This document shows, in pieces, positions 56,083-64,000 of a stretch of 64,000 bases of DNA; position 1 is the first letter of the stretch; each line of letters begins with the position of its first letter. The DNA is taken from positions 146,292,025-146,356,024 of the forward strand of contig NC_134539.1 in assembly GCF_050624435.1 (NCBI RefSeq), in the 5' to 3' direction. Under the pieces are notes generated by a model. The model did not search any database and was not told the DNA's origin. It saw only the letters and a program-made list of their open reading frames with translations. Both the position numbers and the translations under genes were made by a program. Origin of the DNA: Tenrec ecaudatus. Lineage: Eukaryota > Chordata > Mammalia > Afrosoricida > Tenrecidae.

Positions 56083-56880
56083 TATGAAGCATGGACTAAG
56101 GACGACTGAAGACAACTTGGTGCATTGGAATTGTGGTTATATATCTACATATAACCTCCTCCCTGGGGGATGGACAACAGAAAAGTGGGTGAAGGGAGAT
56201 GTCGGACAAAATAACAATTTATAAATTATCAAGGGTTCATGAGGGAAGGGGAGTGGGGAGAGGGAGGAAATGAGGAGCTGATATCAAGGGCTCAAGTAGA
56301 AAGCACATGTTCTGAGAATGATGAGGGCAGCAAATGTACACATGTGCTTGACACAATGGATGGATGGATGGATTGTGATGAGTTGTACAAACCCCCAATA
56401 AAGTGATTTAATTTTTTTAAAAAAAGAATACAGTCTTCAGAATGGATTAAAGCTCAACGTAAAAAATATCCTCAGAACTAGGCCAATAAACAATATCATA
56501 ATAAACAAACAAACAAAAAAGAATTGTGGTGGTGGCAGACTATTGAAAGTACCATGGACTGCCCAAAGGCCAATCCGATCTGTCTTGGAAGAAGTACGAC
56601 CAGAGTGCTCCTGAGAGGCAAGGAGGGAAGGACTTCATCTCGCATACTTTGGACATGTGGTCAGGAGAGTCCAGCCCCTGGACAGGGACGTCATTTTCGG
56701 TAGAAGGGCAACAAAAAAGGAGACGACCTTCCACGAGATGGGGTGACACAGTGGCTACAAGGGGCTCAAGTACAGGAAGCACTGTGAGGATGGCACAGGA
56801 CCGGGCAATGCTTGCTTCTGTCGTGCACGGGGTTGCTGTGGGCTGGAACCAGCTGGCGGACACCTGATGACAACAGGCAC
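56083..56880 (+). mobile_element. RTE LINE 3' part, interrupted by an L1
   Basis: The left piece (56,083-56,137, 'catggactaaggacgactga', 'tgcattggaattgtggt') and right piece (56,531-56,880, 'agtaccatggactgcccaaa', 'gatctgtcttggaagaagta', 'atactttggacatgtggtca', 'acctgatgacaacagg') are continuous in the RTE family text. The L1 at 56,138-56,520 inserted between them. Confidence 0.88.
56138..56520 (+). mobile_element. L1 3'UTR with a 3'-transduced RTE segment
   Basis: 56,138-56,425 is a 5'-truncated L1 3'UTR ('ctacatataacctcctccct', 'gacaacagaaaagtgggtga', 'ccccaataaagtgatttaat') ending in an A-rich run. It continues for about 95 bp of RTE-derived sequence ('ttcagaatggattaaagctc', 'aggccaataaacaatatcat') and ends in a second A-rich tail with AATAAA. 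The 10 bp duplication GAATTGTGGT at 56,128-56,137 and 56,521-56,530 encloses both parts, so they arrived together: the L1 transcript ran past its own poly(A) site into a downstream RTE fragment. Confidence 0.87.
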
Positions 56881-57744
56881 AGGTGGCCTAGTATAGAGAA
56901 GAAACGGAAATGGAGGTGGCCTGTCACCAGACCAAGGCTCTCCCAACAGGAGTGATGAGATTGTGTTGACTTTTAAAGGGGCGATCACCCAGGTGGGCCC
57001 AACCTCACCCCATGAGCCGAATAGATCTGGAGCCAGAGGTCAAAGACAGAAGGCACCAGAGAGATTAAAAACATGAGCGGAAGAAATATTCCCTTGGTGG
57101 CGGTGGAGATGGGCCACACAGCCAGGGAGGGAAGAGGGCCGTCAATTCTAAAACCACAAGGAAGAGACATGGGCCAACAATGTGAATGAGCTTGAAAGTG
57201 GATTCCTCCCAACTGTCCCAGATAAAAAAGTACCGGCAGTCTGGTCACAGCTATCACAGATCCGGCCTCAATCTTACCTGGACTGCTGTGAGCACCTAAA
57301 CACGTGGGGCCCCAAGTTCCTGTGAGTGACGTGATCTGTGACTCCACAACCGATCACGAACAGCCCCAGTGGGAATCTGACCCCGGGTCTGAGTTACCCC
57401 AAAGCGCCTGCTCTTTCCACCGGCCCACCTGGCCATCCCCTTGCCTCTGGGGTTCAGAAAGGACATTGGGGTCCTAGAGATTGGCTACAGTATCAACAAT
57501 AATCATGGGGGGACATAAAAGTCCTCCTCTATCCCCAAACTGAAGACCCCTGGTTCATGAACTGAACCCCACGGACTCAGTCCCTGTTCTCATGCCCACT
57601 CACTCCCCTGGCTCATGATCTGGAGCCCCAGGAACTCAGAATTCCTGGCAGCAGCCCCACTTCCATGGAAACGAGGACTCTGGGAGAGGACGCAAGTCAT
57701 CCAAGATTGCTAGACACATTCATGACTGGACATGTCACTCTGCA
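56881..57744. other. Non-coding stretch
   Basis: No gene recognised; possible MIR scrap around 57,360-57,420. Confidence 0.4.
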
Positions 57745-58000
57745 AACCCAAACTGCCAAACGCACTGCCATCCAGTCAATCCCTGCTCACAGTGCCGTGA
57801 AGGCAGGGCAGACTGGCCCTCTATGGCCCCCAAGGTTGTGTCTGTACAAGAGCAGACTGTGGAGCAGGGCGTGGGGACATGGCACGCTCACGCTCACGCT
57901 GCCAACCTTCTGAGTGCTTCCCTGTGCCACCAGGCTCCAGTGCTCCCTACCTGTGCTTCTCAGTGCACACCACACTATAGGGAGATCTATCTCCTCCAGG
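57745..58000 (-). repeat. AfroSINE, diverged, with a second relic
   Basis: Antisense: 'caaacgcactgccatccagt', 'gcagggcagactggccctct', 'aaggttgtgtctgtacaaga'. A second antisense relic follows ('cagtgcacaccacactatag', 'agatctatctcctccaggac'). Confidence 0.6.
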
Positions 58001-60639
58001 ACACAGCCCCTAAATCTGTGTCCTCCTTCCACCCTCGTCTCCCCACCAACTCCTCCACCAGAACGTGTTCTTTTCCAGACAGGCTTTCCCAGGAGCCACG
58101 ACAGGTGAGTCACTTACCTGCCCTAAGACAAGCCCTTCTTCCAAGCTGATAGCCACTAGCCCAATGGCCCCAGGTGCTCTGAGCAAAATGTGCTTGCTAG
58201 CCCCTTCCACCAGGGCCCCAGGAGCCCCAGCCTCCGGCCCTCCCACAGAGGCCTGGAGCTTGCAGTGGGAGACCCAGTCCCTCCAGCCCCCACCCCACCC
58301 ACCACCTGTACGAAGCAGCAAAGCAGTGGCATGCATAGTGTGCGTCAAAGAAAGGTGACACGACAGAGACACGGTGGCAGGGGACATGGTTTGGGGGTTA
58401 GGAGATTTTAATGTTCTGCCTTTTTATTGAGCAAGGGGGCGAGAGCATGCAATGGGGGGGCATGTTGACATGAGATGATAATTACGGGCTTTGTAATGGA
58501 AGGCAAAGCCAAGGAGCCCCTCCCACCCCACCCCAACCTGAGGTGCAATCCGTGACCCAGCACAGACAACAGCGGGGAATTCACAGGAGACCTGGCGGCC
58601 ACCTGAACTCTCATTTCCTGGGAGATGGCGGCCTTCATGCGGGCAGGCAGGGTGCACAGTACCTCTATCCAGTCCCTTTCCCCAATGACCCATCATAGTC
58701 CCTCTCCTCCCCCACGAGATAAGGCTTCTGCCCTCACAGCTCCACCGTCTCCAGTGCCCCCCTAGCTGCTAACTCCGGTGGACACTCAACCCCTGCAGTC
58801 CTCAATGTTTCTTTCTGGGGTCAGGATGAGCTGTGCTTCCGGGACTCCAAGCTCTCCCGCCTCTCATGCAGAAGTGGTCCCTGGTTTGGTCACACAAAAG
58901 CCAATGTCAAGGGCTTCCTCCAGTTGTGGGTGTGCAGAGTGGGGGGTGATATGGATGCCAAAGGCTCCCCAGAGCAACGGAAGAGAGAGATGGAGATGGG
59001 CCACCAAGCTCTTAACAGTCCATTGGCCAGAACGAGTCACAGGACCCTAACCCAACGGCACAGGAGTCTGGGAAATGGAGCAGTCCACATGGAATATTGA
59101 ATGAACACCATCTATCTCCACGGCCACGTTGCTGGCCACCATTCACAGCCTTGCCTCCCCTTCTCAGAGACAGCTCTCGGCTCTTCTCTTTTCCCTTGAA
59201 TCCAACGTTCCTCTCTGTTTTCTTCACCCTTTGTTGTCCCACCCCCCTCCTCTAATCTGCCCTCTTTCTCTCTGAAGTTCTTGTCCATGTTCACAGCTTC
59301 AACAACCACTTCTGTGTGAGGGAACCTCTAAAATCTCTCCCTTTCCATAACTCAGAATGACTCAAATCTGCTTTTGAACATCAAATCCATGGTATCAGAC
59401 TGCGACTGTTCGTGTGTGGTTCTATACTCCTGTGCCTAAAACAAGAATAGTTTAGATCTCTCTCTCCTCTCTATCTCTGTCCTTTGCATCGCATTTTCAA
59501 CTTCCTGTGTTAGGGGCTGGAGGAGGGAAGAGGAGAATTTAAACAAAGAAGAACTTGGCTGTTTTTCTTCATCATACACTAGAACTCTAAGACAAACCCA
59601 CTTCTCTTTTTTGCTTCATTTGTTGTCAATAAAAACTAACCACCTGCTTTTGTTGACATGCTGTGTGCGCCATTAGGTTGTGGGATCGTTCTGCCTCTCT
59701 TGCCATTAATGTTTCGGGAAGATCTACTAGGTGCCTGACATATGAGCACTAAGAACCTGTGGGATATGGGTGGGTGGTTGACCAAAAGATCAGTAAGACA
59801 TGGTCGAAGACATGACGTATTTAGCATCCACCACCATTAACCTAGGTGTGTGGTCTCAGCTCATACTGGGTAACTAGGAGAGTGTCCACGTATTCTCTGC
59901 CTTCATCCTTCCTAAACGTCCCCACTAGAGTAGGCCAACCTGCAGGAGAGCAGGGCAAATAGGTTCCCCCAGGAATCTGAGGGCCAAGCCTGGACCTGTC
60001 ACAGATAACTCCAATTTTATCATTAAAAAATTCATAGATATTTTACATTCTATTTCATAATATACTCATGACTACTTTCATCTAAAATATTTTTCAACTA
60101 TGTAACTTGACCCCCACATTCCAAATCTCTAAGCAAAATGATACCCCAGGCTGGGGACCCCCTGGAATTCACAAAGTCCATTGTGAGAAGCAAGGATCTG
60201 GTCCCAAGCCTTATTTCCTAACTGAGGAAGCGGAGAGACCACGTGGCTGACCGGAGACAGCATGACTAGGGGTAGGGCCAGCACCAGAGGCCAGGGGCCT
60301 TCTCCAAGCCCTGGGCTCGTTCGCTCCCTTCATTCCTTCATGAAGGCATGCAACCCTTGCTTATGGAGAAGCGGCTAGACCTCGGGCTGTAGGCGCCAGG
60401 TGGAGAGTGCGTTAGACGTGGTCCATCTCTTCCTGCCACTCACTGGTTGGTTCATGACCTGAAAGGTGTGCTTACAGAATCACCCAGAGTTGGGGGACTC
60501 CAACGTTCCCCAAAAGATAGAGGAGTAAAGTGTAGTTCTCTGTGCCCTTCCAGGTGTAACCTCGTGGAGGATTGCTGGGAAATTCAGGAAACTGAATTCT
60601 ATTTTGAGCTGAGCAGCGTGCTAACATGAAGCCAGTGGC
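58001..60639. other. Mostly unassigned non-coding stretch
   Basis: Contains a good minus-strand poly(A) signal (listed separately), an old mammalian interspersed repeat in the area 58,990-59,120 ('tcacaggaccctaacccaac', 'gtctgggaaatggagcag') and MIR-like scraps near 60,210-60,300. No exon could be delimited with confidence. Confidence 0.4.
58398..58434 (-). terminator. Candidate polyadenylation site
   Basis: On the minus strand 'cttgctcaataaaaaggcag' contains a canonical AATAAA (about 58,427-58,422). A GT-rich element ('gtgtctctgtcgtgtc') lies about 40-60 bases further on, the usual order of a mammalian 3' end. Upstream on that strand (58,690-58,600) is a short frame (RDWIEVLCTLPARMKAAISQ) without a convincing acceptor. 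Confidence 0.4.
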
Positions 60640-60960
60640 CAGAAACTCCTTACAATGGTCTACAATGACCTGGCCCCTGCCTACCTCTGAGCCTCGTCCT
60701 GGACCACAGCGTCCTCATCTGCCAGGCCCTGGGCACCTGGTCTTTCCACTCTCTTTGAATGGCTCCCCACCCCACCCCCGCCCTGGGCCTTCATCCCTCC
60801 GCCTGGAGAGCTCTCCCAGTCTGGCCCACGTGCTTTGACCAACTCTTTCTCACCTCCTCAGAGAGAAGGCCTCCTCAGTCCACTCTCCTTCCCACCTCAG
60901 CATTGTCAGTCTTCCCTCTCAGACACACTGCTGGCTTTCCGACCCTTGCGTTTGTGTGAT
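60640..60960 (+). repeat. L2 LINE 3' end
   Basis: 'caatgacctggcccctgcct', 'gagcctcgtcctggaccaca', 'gccctgggcacctggtcttt', 'tctcacctcctcagagagaa' match the 3' region of the ancient mammalian L2 element. Confidence 0.75.
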
Positions 60961-62141
60961 TGCTTACAACAATCTCCGCCCTTCCTTGAAGCCGCATGAC
61001 TTTGTGATTTCTCTCACTGGCAAGCTAGCGAGCATCCCGTTAACCTCCATCCCTTAAATCTAAGCTTTCTTTGTGATTTTTTTTCGGGGGGGGGGGCAAT
61101 GAAATGAGATGGAAGAGACACACTGTGAGTCTAGACCTCAAGCGCCCTTATGTATTTCCCTTTGCTCCCTTGCAAGCTCTGCCGCTGCCAGGGCGTCACA
61201 GCCACACCAGCCTGTTAGCGGATGAGCGCTATGGGGCACGCAGGAGAACCACCCCACTCATCCCTGCCTAAACCACTGTGGGGTGACCAGCAGGAGCCCA
61301 CCCACAGGCAGGTATGGGAGCCCAGCCAAGATCAACAGAGCCTCCCAGATGCTCCTACAGACCTGGGCAACAAACACTCGTATGCCACTGGACGTGCATG
61401 GCTTTGATGTAATACTGACAGAGACGGTTTGCTGACTTAGGATCTGTCAGCCTTAACTGTTAACTCCACAGTTTAGTCACCAATGCCTGACAGGCAGTAG
61501 GTGCTTCATAAATGAGCTCCATGAGGGCGACTTCCTGATGCGCAAGGCTGGTCTTGGGCTTACTTCCTTGTTCTACTCTACACACGGTGGAAGAGGCTAC
61601 TCCTAACTTCCAGGATGGCTTTCCAGGTATGCCCAGGTCAAAGTTTATGCTGTCCTCTGCCTCCACCCTGGGCCCTGGGATGGCCCTGGGCTGCAGCTGC
61701 AGCTGCAGAAGAGGGAAGCCTAACATGTAGGGAATTTCCAAGAGAGGGCTGATCACCTTGACAGGGACCCAGAGGTCCACCACTCCTCTTGCCCTGAGTA
61801 AGGACATCAGCCTCTTGAAAAGTTGCTCTTCAGACGTCCATTTCCTTTGACCTCTCTAGGGGTGGTAGGCCAAGTTCTCCGTTCCTACCAGCTCCCTATT
61901 CCCCCAGAAAGTGAGGGGGGCTCCGGGAAGTTCACGGGAACATTCCATGATCGCTTCATTCCTTTTCCCATGAACACTCGGGAGCCACTGGGAGAAGGAG
62001 TTGGGGAGGCCGGAAGGAAGGAGAGAGCCCACCAACCCTCAGGTAACTGATTTGAGAAACCCAGCTCAGCAGCAGAAAGATCCGAGGTGCCACAGCGGAG
62101 ACCAGAGGAAGTTCTGCTAAAGGGAAGCTCTGTGACCAGCC
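60961..62141. other. Non-coding stretch
   Basis: G-run at 61,084-61,096 and a short CAGCTG repetition at 61,690-61,710. No gene recognised. Confidence 0.4.
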
Positions 62142-62363
62142 CACTGTCCTCCAACTTACTTAGTCTAACACCTCCTTTTTAGATGAAAAAAAAAATGACA
62201 TATGTGTACTCAGCCCGGCTCCTTGGGCAATGGAAACTTTTGTACTACTGCCCCACCATCCAAGAGAAAGTGTCGCATACACTTTTGCAGCCCCCGTCGG
62301 ATCCTTCTAGCACCAGGCCCCCTTCTGAAGTGGGGGGTGTATCATCCACTTTGGGAAACAGTG
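62142..62363. mobile_element. Second hAT family, diverged copy (~222 bp)
   Basis: Reverse-oriented relative of the element at 14,620. It starts 'cactgtcctccaacttactt', has an A-run at 62,184-62,195 matching that element's T-run, and ends '...tccactttgggaaacagtg', the inverse of that element's left end. No clear target duplication remains (flanks GACCAGCC and AACTCGTC). Confidence 0.75.
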
Positions 62364-62830
62364 AACTCGTCCTTTCAGGGGTCCCTCTAAGAGCATTTTA
62401 GAAGTAGAGTCTACGTTGTAAGCATGGAGCAAGGAGCTTCATAAAATTAAACTACACCCACATCCCTTGGGGATGAGGGGATGCCTCTGTTTACTGTCCC
62501 CAAATCAGACCAGCCTGCTTCCAGTTCTCACTACAAGGAAGTAGGATTGGCTGCCACCAGCACCTGAGCCAGGTGACACTCCCTCCCTGAGCAGCCCTGC
62601 CCCTCATGCATGCGTGGACGTGTGAACCCCAGCTCTGGGGGCTGGGCTGGGAAGTCAAGCCAATACGGGCTGTGACAGAATGTAGGATGAATCTGATGGC
62701 CTCACTGCCCCACGAGCGGGGAAGTTGGAGAAAGGACCTCCCCCATGACGCTGACCCTACCTTTCTTGACTTGCCTTCCCCACGGGTCTGCACCCCGACC
62801 CCCACCCCACCAACTGCCAGGGCTGCACAG
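62364..62830. other. Putative 3' flank of the minus-strand exon at 62,831
   Basis: No repeat or canonical minus-strand AATAAA recognised. A CA/GT-poor, GC-rich unique sequence. Confidence 0.4.
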
Positions 62831-63264
<434 letters not shown>

Positions 63265-63440
63265 ATTGGGTGGCACATATGATGAACGCCCTCAGTCGGC
63301 TGCTAACCAGGAGGTGGCTGGTTTGAGTGCAGCCAGAGGCAGCTCCATAGAAAAGGCCTACAATCAACTTCCGGAAAATCTGCCTCTGGAAATCTATGGA
63401 GCACAGGCTCCTCTGAGCCAAATGAGGTCTCCATGAGGCA
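63265..63440 (+). repeat. AfroSINE, diverged
   Basis: Sense: 'cagtcggctgctaaccagga', 'gctggtttgagtgcagccag', 'gaaaaggcctacaatcaact', 'gaggtctccatgag'. Confidence 0.75.
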
Positions 63441-64000
63441 GGGAGGTAAGACTCTTCTGCTGGGGAAGACTATCAATAGCCCCTGCGCAGGATCAAGACA
63501 TCACCTCGGTTTCTTAAGTTCCTGTAGGCCGAGGGCACCAGGAGGAAGCAGGTCACTGAAAGCCTAGCGTTTTTGTCTTGGGGAGAAAGTTGGCCTTTGG
63601 TTTCCAGAAGGCAGAAGAGGCTTCCCCCCGGGGACCCCGACTGAAGGCTCCAGAAGAAATCAGTCTGAAGACAGGTGAGGAGCTTGACTTGTACCCCACT
63701 CACACACCCAGGCTTGGGCCTGATTATCATCCCTGGCTACAAGCAAACAGCTTCCCAGGACCCTTGTCTACACGACCTTAGGAGCCAAGGTCTTGGGGCC
63801 TGAGCTCTGCAAGGGCTGTGGGCAGCAGAGCACCCCGTCTCTTTGAAGAACCCCAGACGCTTGGGAAACAAGGCTTGCAATGACAGAATGCAGACCCTGG
63901 ACCGACAGCCAATCTCCAGGCTCTCAGATCTCCCCAAGAGAGATCCAGTCCTACCTAGTATTGGCTTTGTCCCCAAAGGAGAGGCTTGGAGCTAGAAGTA
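63441..64000. other. Non-coding stretch to the window end
   Basis: Presumably intronic for the minus-strand gene ending at 62,831. No exon recognised. Confidence 0.4.

Overview
This is a 64 kb piece of a placental-mammal nuclear genome, almost certainly from an afrotherian and most likely a tenrec. Three things point there. It is densely packed with the tRNA-derived SINE typical of Afrotheria (AfroSINE: 'ctgctaaccaaaaggt...gtggttcaaaccc' heads, 'tgactcatagcgaccc' bodies) and with the RTE-clade LINE that shares its 3' end. It carries SPIN (SPACE INVADERS) hAT transposons, which among afrotherians are known from tenrec. It has many copies of one young L1 3'UTR ('attaggggctcatacaac' on the reverse strand). 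The species call is inference. There are no bacterial-type genes, operons or CRISPR arrays.

Layout. 0-6 kb: SINEs, a 184 bp SPIN copy, old L1 3' pieces and the first copy of a ~500 bp dispersed repeat. 6.1-9.4 kb: a near full-length but broken RTE retrotransposon with a second RTE 3' end nested in its reverse-transcriptase region. 10-16 kb: SINEs, a 484 bp SPIN, and a tandem of two different hAT elements that share a target site. 17-19 kb: two L1 3'UTR retrocopies in opposite orientation, each a 'dimer' with two successive 3' ends. 21.7-22.5 kb: remains of an ERV-L-like integrase. 23-24.7 kb: a decayed piggyBac transposase gene. 25-47 kb: SINEs, L1 3'UTRs, RTE fragments and microsatellites, plus an old antisense L1 at 42.6-45.9 kb. 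47.9-53 kb: SINE clusters and a 21 bp minisatellite.

Host genes. The only credible protein-coding signals lie on the minus strand in the GC-rich right end. They are a terminal exon at 51,578-51,709, a probable upstream exon at 54,016-54,429 that is phase-compatible with it, and a separate terminal exon at 62,831-63,005. All three have good acceptor sites. I could not name either gene. Most of the window is therefore intergenic or 3'-flanking DNA shaped by retrotransposition and by at least four DNA-transposon groups (SPIN hAT, a second hAT, piggyBac, a mariner-like MITE).

The most interesting observations are re-use of one 8 bp target site by two unrelated hAT elements, an L1 that carried off a piece of RTE by 3' transduction and landed inside another RTE, the repeated 3'UTR-dimer retrocopies, and the unidentified minus-strand gene ends. 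Boundaries of old repeats are approximate (about 10-30 bp) unless a target-site duplication is stated.
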